A DNA stretch of 64,000 bases from the NCBI RefSeq assembly GCF_000213055.1, contig NZ_CM001166.1, forward strand, positions 62,001 to 126,000, given 5' to 3'. The notes beneath the pieces were generated by a model. The model made no database searches and had not been told where the DNA came from. It saw only the letters and a program-made list of their open reading frames with translations. Below, piece after piece: positions 51,890-60,105 of the stretch. Within the stretch, counting starts at the first letter, position 1. Each line of letters begins with the position of its first letter. Origin of the DNA: Streptomyces sp. Tu6071 (GTDB taxonomy: Bacteria > Actinomycetota > Actinomycetes > Streptomycetales > Streptomycetaceae). The position numbers were made by a program, and so were the translations under genes.

Positions 51890-52848
51890 CCGAGCTGATC
51901 TGCTACCCGCCGATGCCCGAGCACAGCCTCGTGGTCCTCATCGGTGCGTCCGGCGCCGGGAAGTCGACGCTCGCGCGCACCTGGCCCGCCTCGCAGGTCC
52001 TGTCCCTGGACGCACTGCGGGAGGCCGTGGCCGACGACGCGGGCGACCAGGACGCGACCGGCGACGCCGTCGCCGCCCTGCACCTGCTCCTGGAGGCGAG
52101 GATGCGCCGCCGGTTGTTCACGGTCGTCGACGCCACCAACGTCACGGCCGCCGCCAGGAAGCCGCTCATCGCCGCCGCCAAGCGCCACGACATGCTCCCG
52201 ATCGCGGTCGTGTTCACCACGCCCGGCAGCATCTGCATCGAGCGGCAGGGCCCGCGGCCGGCCAACCGCACGGTGCCGGAAGAGGTGGTTGCCCAGCAGC
52301 ACGACGACATGTTCGCCTCCCGCCGCACCCTGCGGGCCGAGGGCTTCCCCGAGATCGTCTACTCCGACAGCATCTGCCGACTCGCGCCGTACCTGGAGCG
52401 CCTGAGCGAGAGGCGGCAGGCCGACCTCGGGCTGGACGGTGGCGCCGGCCTCGGTGACCTGAACCTCGTGGCCCGGGTGTTCGGCGAGAACATCCTGCCG
52501 CTGTGGCAGTGGAAGCCCGGCTCGAACATCGCCGGCGGCGACCGCGTCGCGGAGATCCGCCTCGGTCAGCAGTACCTCACCCTCGCCCTGCGCACCGACG
52601 TCGACGGCGAGGGCGACGTCGGGTTCGACGTGATGGTGCCGTGCCCGCACGACGACGAATGCACCGGCCACGCCTGGGTGCCCGCCTACAGCGTCACCTG
52701 CCTGTTCCGCGCGCTCAACGGCGACCTGGACGACGACGAGGACATCGTCTGCACCGTCCACGGCCCGAACACCGACGAGGACCAGGAGGACGATCCCGAG
52801 GGCCGCGCCGACCTAGAAGAGCAGTTCGCGACTGCGGTCCGCGAGTGA
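51886..52848 (+). CDS. P-loop ATPase, polynucleotide-kinase-like, with C-terminal extension
   Basis: The product is 320 residues. Walker A LVVLIGASGAGKSTLARTW at about 15, VLSLDALREAVADDAGDQDA, FTVVDATNVTAAARKPLIAA (D-A-T-N) and LPIAVVFTTPGSICIERQGP match the AAA_33/PNK group. The last 120 residues form an extra acidic domain (FDVMVPCPHDDECTGHAWVP) with a CPHDDEC metal-like motif. It is a different arrangement from the ATPase at 46995 (kinase domain N-terminal here). Coupled to the upstream gene. Confidence 0.75.
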   Translation: MTELICYPPMPEHSLVVLIGASGAGKSTLARTWPASQVLSLDALREAVADDAGDQDATGDAVAALHLLLEARMRRRLFTVVDATNVTAAARKPLIAAAKRHDMLPIAVVFTTPGSICIERQGPRPANRTVPEEVVAQQHDDMFASRRTLRAEGFPEIVYSDSICRLAPYLERLSERRQADLGLDGGAGLGDLNLVARVFGENILPLWQWKPGSNIAGGDRVAEIRLGQQYLTLALRTDVDGEGDVGFDVMVPCPHDDECTGHAWVPAYSVTCLFRALNGDLDDDEDIVCTVHGPNTDEDQEDDPEGRADLEEQFATAVRE

Positions 52849-53038
52849 GCCGCGCCGCCGACGGTCCGCACCCGCACCCGCTCACCCCGGCCGATCTCCC
52901 GGCCGGGGTGAGCGGGCGCACGGGTGCCCGGACTGCCACCTCCCGATCCAAGGCGGAAGCGCCGGCCTCGCCGCGCACCGCCGCACCGTCCACACCAGCG
53001 CGGACGACCCGCGCGGCCAGATCAACATCCAGTTCTGA
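52845..53038 (+). pseudogene. Small zinc-finger gene, apparently frameshifted
   Basis: GTG 52845 overlaps the ATPase stop and opens MSRAADGPHPHPLTPADLP. The conserved-looking C-terminal part GCPDCHLPIQGGSAGLAAHR then TVHTSADDPRGQINIQF lies in another frame, with no start codon of its own, from about 52920 to the stop at 53036-53038. The two parts together would make a typical small C-x2-C...H-x4-H protein, so an indel near 52915 is likely. Confidence 0.4.
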
Positions 53039-53075
53039 GCGGCCCGGCCGCTCTCACCCCTTCTCGGAGGCCCGC

Positions 53076-53849
53076 ATGGCCCGCAAGCCCATCACCTGGT
53101 ACATCGCCACCCCCACCGACGGCACCATCGAGATGTCCCGCGAGGCCGGAACCCCGGTGGACCTTTCCGTCAACGTCGGCAAGGCCATCGACCACCCCAA
53201 CCCCTGCCGCAACAAGTGGTACGACGAGAGCGGCTTCTCCTACTTCCGCATGGTCAAGCGCGTCGGCGAGGCGCTGGAGGACACCGGTATCTGGCCCATC
53301 ACCTGGCCCGTCCGGTTGTGGATCGTGGAGCCGCTCGGGGAGACCGGCAACTGGAGCCAGCGCCACTACCCCTACCGGCTGCTCTCCCACCGGATCCGCG
53401 TCCTCGAGGAGACCGACGCCCACCGCGCGCTCGGACCCGCCGGCCTCGACGTCCTGAACGTCGTCCAGCAGGAGATCCCCGAGCGGGCCGCACGCTGGGC
53501 CGCGGACTGGGACGCCGACCCCGAGGGCATGCGCGTCCGGACGTGGAACTGGGAGCAGTGCGGCGGTCCCACCTGCGGCAGCGGCCGATGGGCGGACGAA
53601 CTCGCCATGGCGGTCTCGCACAACCGCCGCGAGTCGGGCGCCCAGACCTGGATCGAGCACCTAGCGCGCAACGCCGTCGACCAGGCCCTCGCCGACACCG
53701 ACGCCAGCATGACGGCCCGCTGCTACGCCTACGGCCGCGCCACCGGCCACGCGGTAGCCGCCCAGCACCAGAGCCGCTTCGAGCCGTACGTCCTGGACGC
53801 GCTGCGCGGCGTCGGCCTCGACTCCCCTGCCCCGGCCGTGGCCGCCTGA
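53076..53849 (+). CDS. Hypothetical protein, plasmid backbone
   Basis: The product is 257 residues starting MARKPITWYIATPTDGTIEM, ATG 53076 after TCGGAGG. Aromatic-rich stretches (WPITWPVRLWIVEPLGETGN, WSQRHYPYRLLSHRIRVLEE) in the middle, helices at the end. No known family. Confidence 0.7.
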   Translation: MARKPITWYIATPTDGTIEMSREAGTPVDLSVNVGKAIDHPNPCRNKWYDESGFSYFRMVKRVGEALEDTGIWPITWPVRLWIVEPLGETGNWSQRHYPYRLLSHRIRVLEETDAHRALGPAGLDVLNVVQQEIPERAARWAADWDADPEGMRVRTWNWEQCGGPTCGSGRWADELAMAVSHNRRESGAQTWIEHLARNAVDQALADTDASMTARCYAYGRATGHAVAAQHQSRFEPYVLDALRGVGLDSPAPAVAA

Positions 53850-53980
53850 TCTGCACGAACAGAAAAGGCATCCAGCCCCTTCGACCTGTAGCCCTGCCCC
53901 GGGACGGCCGCCATCGGCCTGGTAACCAGTCGGCCGCCCCGGGCCCCCAACCCGTACGAGACGAGAGGGAGATCCTCAGT

Positions 53981-54658
53981 ATGGACTCCGTCCTGCACAC
54001 CACGGGCCGCTTTGGCCCACGCACCCTCCTGATCACCGCCGCTGCCGTCCCGCTGACCGGCTGGGCCGTCCACGCGACCGTGCTGCTCAAGCAGATCGCT
54101 GCCAAGGAGAAGGACCCGCTGACCGGGCTGCTGCGCCGCGACACCTACACCGCCCGCGCCCGCCGGATCCTCGCCCGGCACGGTGACAACACGACCGTGG
54201 TCATGGTCGACGCCGACCACTTCAAGCAGATCAACGACCGCGACGGCCACGAGGCGGGGGACGCGGTCCTCGCCGCGCTCGGGCAGCGGCTCACGGCCTG
54301 GGCCGGTCCGCGCGCGGTGTGCGGGCGCCTGGGCGGCGACGAGTTCGCCGTCGCCCTCCCCCTGCCCGCCGAGCACCGCGCCGAGCGCCTGGAGCAGCTC
54401 GTGCGGGCACTGCACGCGCCGGTCCGCCTCGACGACGGGCGCCTCATCCAGGTCGCGGTCTCCGTTGGCGCCGCCACCACCGACACCCTCCACACCCGCG
54501 ACCTCGCCGCGCTCCAGCGCGCCTCGGACGCGGCCCTCTACGACGGCAAGCACACCGGCCGCGCCGTCCTCGCGACCACCGCGCACACCCGCGTCCCCTC
54601 CATCAACGGGCGCAGGATGGGCCGTCCCGGCACCAGCGTGTGGGGGCAGGCCGCATGA
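53981..54658 (+). CDS. GGDEF domain protein (diguanylate cyclase-like)
   Basis: The product is 225 residues, ATG 53981 after GAGAGGGAG. A hydrophobic N-terminal helix (LLITAAAVPLTGWAVHATVL) precedes the cyclase domain: KDPLTGLLRRDTYTARARRI, VVMVDADHFKQINDRDGHEA, and the active-site loop GRLGGDEFAVAL (GGDEF intact). The I-site motif RxxD is not obvious. Diguanylate cyclases make c-di-GMP, which controls Streptomyces development via BldD. Membrane anchored and single-domain, so it may alter host signalling. Overlaps the next gene by 4 nt. Confidence 0.88.
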   Translation: MDSVLHTTGRFGPRTLLITAAAVPLTGWAVHATVLLKQIAAKEKDPLTGLLRRDTYTARARRILARHGDNTTVVMVDADHFKQINDRDGHEAGDAVLAALGQRLTAWAGPRAVCGRLGGDEFAVALPLPAEHRAERLEQLVRALHAPVRLDDGRLIQVAVSVGAATTDTLHTRDLAALQRASDAALYDGKHTGRAVLATTAHTRVPSINGRRMGRPGTSVWGQAA

Positions 54659-55092
54659 CCAGCACACCGCCGCGCGGCGACGGGCTGCGCGCGCTCACCG
54701 TCCGCCAGCCCTGGGCCTCCTGTATCGCCCACGGCTCGAAGAGGGTAGAGAACCGCACCCGGCCCTGGTGGTGGCGCGGATGGTTCCTCATCCACGCCGG
54801 CCGCGGCACCGACCACCAGGCGCTCACCGACCCCCGCGTCACCTGCACCTTCCCCCGACAGCCGCTGGAGTTCGGCGCCGTCCTGGCCGTCGCGCGCCTG
54901 ACCGACTGCCACCAGGACGAGCCCGGCCGCGCCTGTTCGGCGTGGGCCGACCCGGAGGCGTGGCACCTCACCCTCACCGACGTCACCCCGCTCCTGGAGC
55001 CGATCCCCGCGCTCGGCCGCCTCGGCCTGTGGCGCCCCAGCTGCGAGCTCACCGCCCACGCCCTCGCCCAACTCCCCCACCTGAAGCCGTGA
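54655..55092 (+). CDS. ASCH-domain protein
   Basis: The product is 145 residues. LRALTVRQPWASCIAHGSKR then VENRTRPWWWRGWFLIHAGR is the ASCH/PUA-like signature, followed by LAVARLTDCHQDEPG and WHLTLTDVTPLLEPIPALGR. ASCH domains bind modified nucleotides or RNA; some have amidohydrolase activity on N4-acetylcytidine. Translationally coupled to the GGDEF gene (ATGA). Confidence 0.82.
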   Translation: MTSTPPRGDGLRALTVRQPWASCIAHGSKRVENRTRPWWWRGWFLIHAGRGTDHQALTDPRVTCTFPRQPLEFGAVLAVARLTDCHQDEPGRACSAWADPEAWHLTLTDVTPLLEPIPALGRLGLWRPSCELTAHALAQLPHLKP

Positions 55093-55376
55093 CGCGCGCG
55101 AACCGGCCGAAACAGCTGTGGGAGCCGGGTCTCATCCCGGCTCCCGGCGCCCTCCTGGACTGGCGCGACGCCCGCCACCACGACGCCCGCAACGCCTACC
55201 CCTGCACGCTGTGCGGCCACCCCACCCACCTGCGCTCCCACACCGGCGAACCCGCCCATAAAACGTGCGCCGAAACGTGGATCGCCACCCACTACCCCGA
55301 GGCCCGCCGCACCGCGCGCTTCGCCTCCGACCCGGCCCCCGCGCGCCGCTCCGATGCCGCCGACGACCACGCCTGA
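55089..55376 (+). CDS. Small protein with CxxC..C metal site
   Basis: The product is 95 residues starting MTRANRPKQLWEPGLIPAPG, GTG 55089 overlapping the ASCH stop. AYPCTLCGHPTHLRSHTGEP then AHKTCAETWIATHYPEARRT indicates a zinc finger of HNH or C2H2 type. No nuclease histidine pair is clear. Confidence 0.65.
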   Translation: MTRANRPKQLWEPGLIPAPGALLDWRDARHHDARNAYPCTLCGHPTHLRSHTGEPAHKTCAETWIATHYPEARRTARFASDPAPARRSDAADDHA

Positions 55377-55401
55377 CCACTGCGAGTACGAGGAGATGCC
55401 C

Positions 55402-55572
55402 GTGAACCACACCCCGCGCGCCGACTCCGACCGCGCCCTCGCCTACCCCGAACCCCCCGCCACCTCCACCTGGCACCACACCACCACGCCCCGCCCGCGC
55501 ACCCGCAAGCTCACCCCCGAGCAGCAGCGCCACAACCGCGAACGCCTCCAGCACGAGCTCAGCGCGAAGTGA
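55402..55572 (+). CDS. 56-residue basic C-terminus protein
   Basis: GTG 55402 has GAGGAG at 55390-55395; the ATG at 55396 is too close to it. The product starts MNHTPRADSDRALAYPEPPA and ends KLTPEQQRHNRERLQHELSA. Stop overlaps the next start. Confidence 0.55.
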   Translation: MNHTPRADSDRALAYPEPPATSTWHHTTTPRPRTRKLTPEQQRHNRERLQHELSAK

Positions 55573-56447
55573 GCGCCGTGTACGCCGACCTGAACCCCGC
55601 CCAGACCGCCGAAGCCCTCGAACTCACCCCACCCAGCCCCGACACCGAAGCAGCCGCCGCCCGCACCGTCGCCCGCCACGCCCACGGCAAGGAGGACCTC
55701 GTCCTCCTCCTCGACGCCCTCGGCCTCCCCCACAACGACGACACCCTCACCGCGCTGTTCCCCCTCCTCACGGAAACCGGAGCCACCCTTCCCATGACCG
55801 CCAAGAACCCCGCCACCGTCCTCGCCCCCGCAGTCGATATCGCGGCCTTCGACGCCGCTCCCGCTCCCGCTCCCGCTGGCCGGAGCGTGTCTGCGTTCGA
55901 GGCCATGGCCCTCTCGATGCACACCAACGGCGACAGCATCCAGGGGATCTGCGCGGCCACCGGCCTGAGCGAGACCGAACTCAGCGACCTCCTCGCCGCC
56001 CCGGCCACCGGTACCCCGGACGTCGCGCTCGCCGTCACCCCCGAGATCCAGGAACTGCTCGACTGGGCGGCCGCGCACCCGGCCGCCTCGGTCCGCAGCC
56101 GCGCCGCCCGCATCACCGCCGACCTGGCCGAGCTGTCCGAGCGCCGCGACAGCGAGGCCGCGCAGCGCGAGGCCGAAGCGAAGGTCGCCAGGGCCAAGGC
56201 CGAACTGGAGAAGGCGCAGGAGGAGCTGCGCACCGTCAAGGCCGGCACCCGCACCACCACGGCGGCCGCCGTGGCCGCCCCGATTCGCGCGGCCCTCGGC
56301 AGCGGCCGTACCCGGGAGGAGCTCGCCGCCGTACGGGCGTGGGCGCGCGAGAACGGCCATCAGGTCGCCGACACCGGGATCGTGCCCAAGCGGGTCCTTC
56401 AGGCGTACGACACCGCGCACCGGGCGCCGGTCCGGAAGGCCGGCTGA
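55569..56447 (+). CDS. Protein with Lsr2-like C-terminal domain
   Basis: The product is 292 residues. The middle has a helix-turn-helix-like segment (NGDSIQGICAATGLSETELS) and a coiled coil (REAEAKVARAKAELEKAQEE). The C-terminus LGSGRTREELAAVRAWAREN then GHQVADTGIVPKRVLQAYDT follows the Lsr2 DNA-binding tail, which normally has an RGR minor-groove hook; here the site reads DTGIVPK, so the hook is lost. It may bind DNA through the other parts. GTG 55569 is coupled to the gene before. Confidence 0.72.
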   Translation: MSAVYADLNPAQTAEALELTPPSPDTEAAAARTVARHAHGKEDLVLLLDALGLPHNDDTLTALFPLLTETGATLPMTAKNPATVLAPAVDIAAFDAAPAPAPAGRSVSAFEAMALSMHTNGDSIQGICAATGLSETELSDLLAAPATGTPDVALAVTPEIQELLDWAAAHPAASVRSRAARITADLAELSERRDSEAAQREAEAKVARAKAELEKAQEELRTVKAGTRTTTAAAVAAPIRAALGSGRTREELAAVRAWARENGHQVADTGIVPKRVLQAYDTAHRAPVRKAG

Positions 56448-56449
56448 CC

Positions 56450-56932
56450 ATGACCGACGACGCGATAGCCCTGGACGAGGAGACCGTGCCCGGCGACCTG
56501 CACGGATCGACGGCGCGGTTCCGCCTCACCGTCTCCCCCACGGACGAGCGCACGGACGAGATGATCCTTCCCTGCAGCGTCACCGACCCGGCGCTCGCGC
56601 ACACCGTCATCCACGACCTGGTCCCCGGCGACAAGCTCCGCGTCACCGGCCACCTCCGGCTGCCCCGCACGCCGGACGAGCCGATGCGGCTGGACGTCAC
56701 CGAGCTCGCCGTGCTGGAGACCGCGCCGGAACTGTCCGACCCGGCCGCCGTCACCACAGCCGTCCTCGAGCGGCACGGGCCGTACGTCTGCTGGTTCGAC
56801 GCCGAGAACTCCGGTGAGATCCCGGTGTGGACCGAGGCCGGGGTCTGGGTCGGGCACGCCGGTGACCCGGACGCTCTGGGCGAGCTGATCGAAGCCTTCG
56901 AGCAGCGCCAGGCCGCCAGCGGCGAGCAATAG
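56450..56932 (+). CDS. Hypothetical OB-fold-like protein
   Basis: The product is 160 residues. STARFRLTVSPTDERTDEMI, then HDLVPGDKLRVTGHLRLPRT and PMRLDVTELAVLE look like a small OB-type beta barrel, followed by a C-terminal helix (DALGELIEAFEQRQAA). It may bind single-stranded nucleic acid. Two bases separate its ATG from the previous stop. Family unrecognised. Confidence 0.62.
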   Translation: MTDDAIALDEETVPGDLHGSTARFRLTVSPTDERTDEMILPCSVTDPALAHTVIHDLVPGDKLRVTGHLRLPRTPDEPMRLDVTELAVLETAPELSDPAAVTTAVLERHGPYVCWFDAENSGEIPVWTEAGVWVGHAGDPDALGELIEAFEQRQAASGEQ

Positions 56933-56942
56933 CGGAACCGCC

Positions 56943-57410
56943 GTGCCCATCCGTCCCGAGAACCTGCACCGCTACCCGCGCAACTGGCCCCAGATCAGTG
57001 CGCGCATCCGCTTCGAGCGGGCGGGCGGCCGCTGCGAGTGCGAAGGCCAGTGCGGCCTGACGCACCCGGGCGGCCGCTGCCCCGCCGTCCACGCGGAGAC
57101 CCACCCCACTACCGGGTCCGTTGTCTGCCTCACCACCGCCCACCTCAACCACACACCCGAAGACGTGCGGGACGAAAACCTCCTCGCCGCCTGCCAGCTC
57201 TGCCACCTGCGCATCGACCACGGCCACCACCAGGTCACCCGCGCACGCACCCTCGACGCCCGTACGGCGGCCACCGGACAGCTCGGCATCCTCGACAACG
57301 CCGACCTGGTCCGAACCGAACCACCCACCCCGCCGCCCCGGCCGCCCGCACCCCGCACAACACCCGCCGACCGCCAGCAACTCACCCTCACCGACCAGGA
57401 GGCCCCCTGA
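56943..57410 (+). CDS. HNH-endonuclease-like protein
   Basis: The product is 155 residues, GTG 56943. RIRFERAGGRCECEGQCGLT gives two cysteine pairs; VVCLTTAHLNHTPEDVRDEN then LLAACQLCHLRIDHGHH holds the H-N-H core and the second CxxC. The arrangement matches HNH proteins widespread in Streptomyces phages and plasmids. The second motif residue (N of PEDVRDENLLA) and last H are present. Pro-rich tail. Probably a nuclease, activity unproved. Confidence 0.75.
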   Translation: MPIRPENLHRYPRNWPQISARIRFERAGGRCECEGQCGLTHPGGRCPAVHAETHPTTGSVVCLTTAHLNHTPEDVRDENLLAACQLCHLRIDHGHHQVTRARTLDARTAATGQLGILDNADLVRTEPPTPPPRPPAPRTTPADRQQLTLTDQEAP

Positions 57411-57592
57411 TGCCCAAGCAGCCCCAACCCCCGCGCACCGTCCTGGAGCGCTTCCCCGCCGGAGGCCCCCGCGGCTCCTGGCCCGCCGAAGCGTTCGCCG
57501 CCGCCCAGCGCGCTCAAGGTGCGCGGGTGCAGGTCGTCATGGACCTGCACACCGACCAGTTCCTCGTGGTCACCGACACCACTACCCACTGA
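57410..57592 (+). CDS. Small hypothetical protein
   Basis: The product is 60 residues: MPKQPQPPRTVLERFPAGGP, then FAAAQRAQGARVQVVMDLHT and DQFLVVTDTTTH. ATG 57410 overlaps the previous stop, and CAGGAGG is nine bases upstream. No known family. Confidence 0.6.
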   Translation: MPKQPQPPRTVLERFPAGGPRGSWPAEAFAAAQRAQGARVQVVMDLHTDQFLVVTDTTTH

Positions 57593-57614
57593 TCCACTTC
57601 ACCGAGAGGTACTC

Positions 57615-58034
57615 ATGACCGAGACCGAGACCACCCGCTACACCGCCGACGTGGTCGCCCTGACTCCCGACGGCAACGTCCTGCTGATCGAGCGCGACTG
57701 GCCGCCCTTCGAGGGCGCCTGGGCGCTGCCGGGTGGCCACCAGGATGAGGGGGAGACCAGCCGCATGGCGGCTGCTTGGGAACTCCTGGAGGAGACCGGG
57801 GTCCGCGTCGACCCCGACCAGCTGCGCACGATCGGCACATGGGACCAGCCCGGCCGCGACCCGCGCGGCAGGTACAGCACCGACGCCTACCTCGACGTCG
57901 TCCCCACCGGCACTCCGATCACCGCCGGGGACGACACCCGCACCGCCCGCTGGTGGCCTCTGGACGCACTTCTGGAACGGCTCGCGTTCGACCACGCCGA
58001 CATCCTCCACGCGGCCACAGCGTCCAGCGCCTGA
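57615..58034 (+). CDS. Nudix hydrolase
   Basis: The product is 139 residues. The Nudix box is GGHQDEGETSRMAAAWELLE then ETGV, with the catalytic EE; the usual Arg of the R-E-L element is Trp here (WELLEE). Flanks VVALTPDGNVLLIERDWPPF and GAWALPGGH are typical. It hydrolyses a nucleoside diphosphate linked to another group, the substrate being unknown. ATG 57615 after GAGAGG. It is the last gene of the rightward series before two hairpins. Confidence 0.88.
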   Translation: MTETETTRYTADVVALTPDGNVLLIERDWPPFEGAWALPGGHQDEGETSRMAAAWELLEETGVRVDPDQLRTIGTWDQPGRDPRGRYSTDAYLDVVPTGTPITAGDDTRTARWWPLDALLERLAFDHADILHAATASSA

Positions 58035-58291
58035 ACACACCGCACATACCGCGACACCGGAGCGCCGCGCCCGACCTCCCTGGCCGGAGGCGGCGCTTCG
58101 GTGTCGCCACCCTGCTGGGTGCCATGGTGAGCGGCCGATTCCAGGAGCGCGCCGCCGAACGGCAGGTGCTCACCGCCCACGGAGAGACGATCCGCCGTGA
58201 CCGCTCCCCCGCTCTGATGGCTGCCGCAGACATTCCCGACCCCGACGAAGATGCGCCCGCTGACTGGGGATCTGACGCTCCGCTCAGCCTT

Positions 58292-58327
58292 GAAGCCCCG
58301 TCCCAGCACAGGCTGGGACGGGGCTTC
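58292..58327 (+). terminator. Strong intrinsic terminator
   Basis: GAAGCCCCGTCCCAGC and GCTGGGACGGGGCTTC are a perfect 16-bp stem with loop ACAG, followed by TTTG. It ends the long rightward gene series. Between it and the Nudix stop (58035-58291) I see no supported gene. Confidence 0.9.
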
Positions 58328-58351
58328 TTTGCGTTCCAGGCCCAACTCCCC

Positions 58352-58395
58352 GACCAAGATCGTTCTACCGCAATCGGGGTAGAACGATCTTGGTC
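58352..58395. repeat. Perfect 18-bp inverted repeat
   Basis: GACCAAGATCGTTCTACC and GGTAGAACGATCTTGGTC flank 8 nt (GCAATCGG). No U-run follows, and the arms are less GC-rich than the surroundings, unlike a terminator. It could be a binding site for a recombinase or regulator, or the end of an element. Confidence 0.75.
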
Positions 58396-58471
58396 GAGTC
58401 TGGAGCAACGGCGAGGCGTCTGGCTGGAACCGCCCCGCAGCGACCTTCTTTCCTCACACGCGAAGAGTGAC

Positions 58472-58501
58472 GGGCCCCGGAGACGACTACATCCGGGGCC
58501 C
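58472..58501. terminator. GC-rich hairpin
   Basis: GGGCCCCGG and CCGGGGCCC form a 9-bp stem with a 12-nt loop, then GTAGCCGTCC. Possible second terminator of the same transcript. Confidence 0.5.
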
Positions 58502-59109
58502 GTAGCCGTCCTAGTTCCCACGAGAGGGCGAAGCATTCCGGGTTCACGGAAGTCTCACCCGCCTCCCGCCTGACGACAGGGGACCATCGCGCGTGAAGAG
58601 GCCTCGCGTCGCGCTTCGGCAGCACGCTCACGTTTTCAGGAGGGCCGGTCTCGTGCCGAGCACACGGCGCCCGTCCGCCACCGCGCGGGTGGCGGCGGCC
58701 CGGACCGCCTCGGGCACGTCGAGGAGCCGTTCCGCAGGGATGCGGGGCTCAACATCCGACGCGACCCTCTTGGCCAGCAAGAACGGGACACCGGGCTGGG
58801 GGCCTGTGCCCAGGCGGCGGCGGGCGGTACTCATCCACCGCTCCTGCCCCGTGTGGAGCGCCGTCAAAACGACCACGACTTTGCTTCTGAATTCCTGTGA
58901 GACCCTGTCCGGCCCGCCGCTCTCACGGCGCTGCAGCGGCTGGGAGCGAGATACCCCCCGGCCGGAGCAAGCAGTGGAAAGGCCCTCTGTCACTGGCCGC
59001 GGGCGGCGGCCCGATCCTGGCCAGTCGGTGTGCCTCACCAAATTTTGCGCGGCCGTCGCCTCCTTAAGGGCGGGCGCCGTTCACGACGGCTACAGCGTGA
59101 CGGGAGGCC
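58502..59109. other. 608 bp without a supported gene
   Basis: A leftward frame (58628-59041) contains STARRRLGTGPQPGVPFLLA and DVPEAVRAAATRAVADGRRV but has no ribosome site and no clear homology. The stretch is probably decayed mobile DNA next to the transposase fragment that begins near 59110. Confidence 0.4.
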
Positions 59110-59475
59110 TGCCAACGGGTGCGGCCGGCTCGGCCCGGGTCTTGCCCGGCCGGACGCCGTCTTGGCGGACCGCGCGTATGCATCCCGCGCGATCCGTGAG
59201 CATCTCCGGCGGCGAGGCATCCGTGCCGTGATCCCGCAGCCCGCCGACCAGGTCGGTCACCGTCTGCGGCGAGGTCGCGCCGGTGGCCGACCGCCCGGCT
59301 TCGATGCGGAGGCGTACAAGCAGCGCAACGCGGTCGAGCGGTGTATCAATCGGTTCAAGCAGTGGCGTGGTCTGGCCATGCGAACGGACAAGCTCGCCAT
59401 CGCCTACCGGGCAGCGCTCCATTTCGCTGCCATCCTCATCTGGGCTCGGGCGTATGGACGTTGGGCGGCCCTATT
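59110..59475 (+). pseudogene. Truncated IS5-family transposase (C-terminal half)
   Basis: The frame encodes PDAVLADRAYASRAIREHLR, RRGIRAVIPQPADQVGHRLR, RGRAGGRPPGFDAEAYKQRN then AVERCINRFKQWRGLAMRTD and YRAALHFAAILIWAR, the C-terminal DDE part of another IS5-type transposase. N-terminal half and inverted repeats are missing. It differs from the intact element at 31695, so it comes from a separate insertion. Confidence 0.8.
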
Positions 59476-59516
59476 TGGAGAGGCACGTCCTCAGCCCAGC
59501 GTGGCAGCATGCGGCA

Positions 59517-59978
59517 ATGGTCTTTCGACACCCCGACGGCGACTATGCGATCACCGCAATCTACTCCGTGCCCGATGACGCCTGGCATCTGGAACTGGAT
59601 CTCGTGGCCGGGCAACGGAGTCTCGTGACCGCAACCACCCCCGACGAGGATCCGGCACGGGAGCCGACAGTGCGCTTCAACCCGAGCGCAGAACACACCG
59701 ACGTCCCGTACGAGGTCATGCGCTGGTTCATGCACCAGGTTGATGAAGAGATCCGTAGCTCCCGTGCCTGGATGCGGCTGAGACCGGAGCTCGTCGAGAT
59801 CGTCTATCAACTACGTCAGGAGCACATGGGTGTCATCGACGATGACGCCTTTCCCCAGGTTCTGGCGGACATGCGTACCACGGTGCCTGAGGAGGACCTC
59901 CCCGCCGTTCTAGAGGCCGCCTTCGGGCGGAACCCTGACGGCACCACCAAGACCACCCGCAAACGCCCCAGCCTGTAG
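59517..59978 (+). CDS. Hypothetical protein
   Basis: The product is 153 residues starting MVFRHPDGDYAITAIYSVPD. It has WHLELDLVAGQRSLVTATTP, EVMRWFMHQVDEEIRSSRAW and VLADMRTTVPEEDLPAVLEA. Acidic, mixed alpha/beta. The frame is open upstream over the transposase fragment, and no clear ribosome site precedes the ATG at 59517. It ends close to a terminator shared with parB. Confidence 0.65.
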   Translation: MVFRHPDGDYAITAIYSVPDDAWHLELDLVAGQRSLVTATTPDEDPAREPTVRFNPSAEHTDVPYEVMRWFMHQVDEEIRSSRAWMRLRPELVEIVYQLRQEHMGVIDDDAFPQVLADMRTTVPEEDLPAVLEAAFGRNPDGTTKTTRKRPSL

Positions 59979-60044
59979 GCGATCAAGGAGACACGCCCTA
60001 CCGCCCTGGCGCCGCTCGCGACCAAGCCGCAGTGGGGCGAGGGC

Positions 60045-60086
60045 CCTCCGGTCTCAGCAACGAGCCGGCGTTGCTGAGATCGGAGG
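60045..60086. terminator. Bidirectional terminator between 59978 and parB
   Basis: CCTCCGGTCTCAGCAACG and CGTTGCTGAGATCGGAGG form an 18-bp stem with one wobble and a 6-nt loop, between two convergent genes. Confidence 0.8.
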
Positions 60087-60105
60087 ACCTCGGTGAGGCA
60101 CCGTC

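Noticed and set aside
58628..59041. 137-codon leftward frame
   Set aside because: No ribosome site and no recognisable family, next to a transposase fragment. Kept only as a gene-free stretch.
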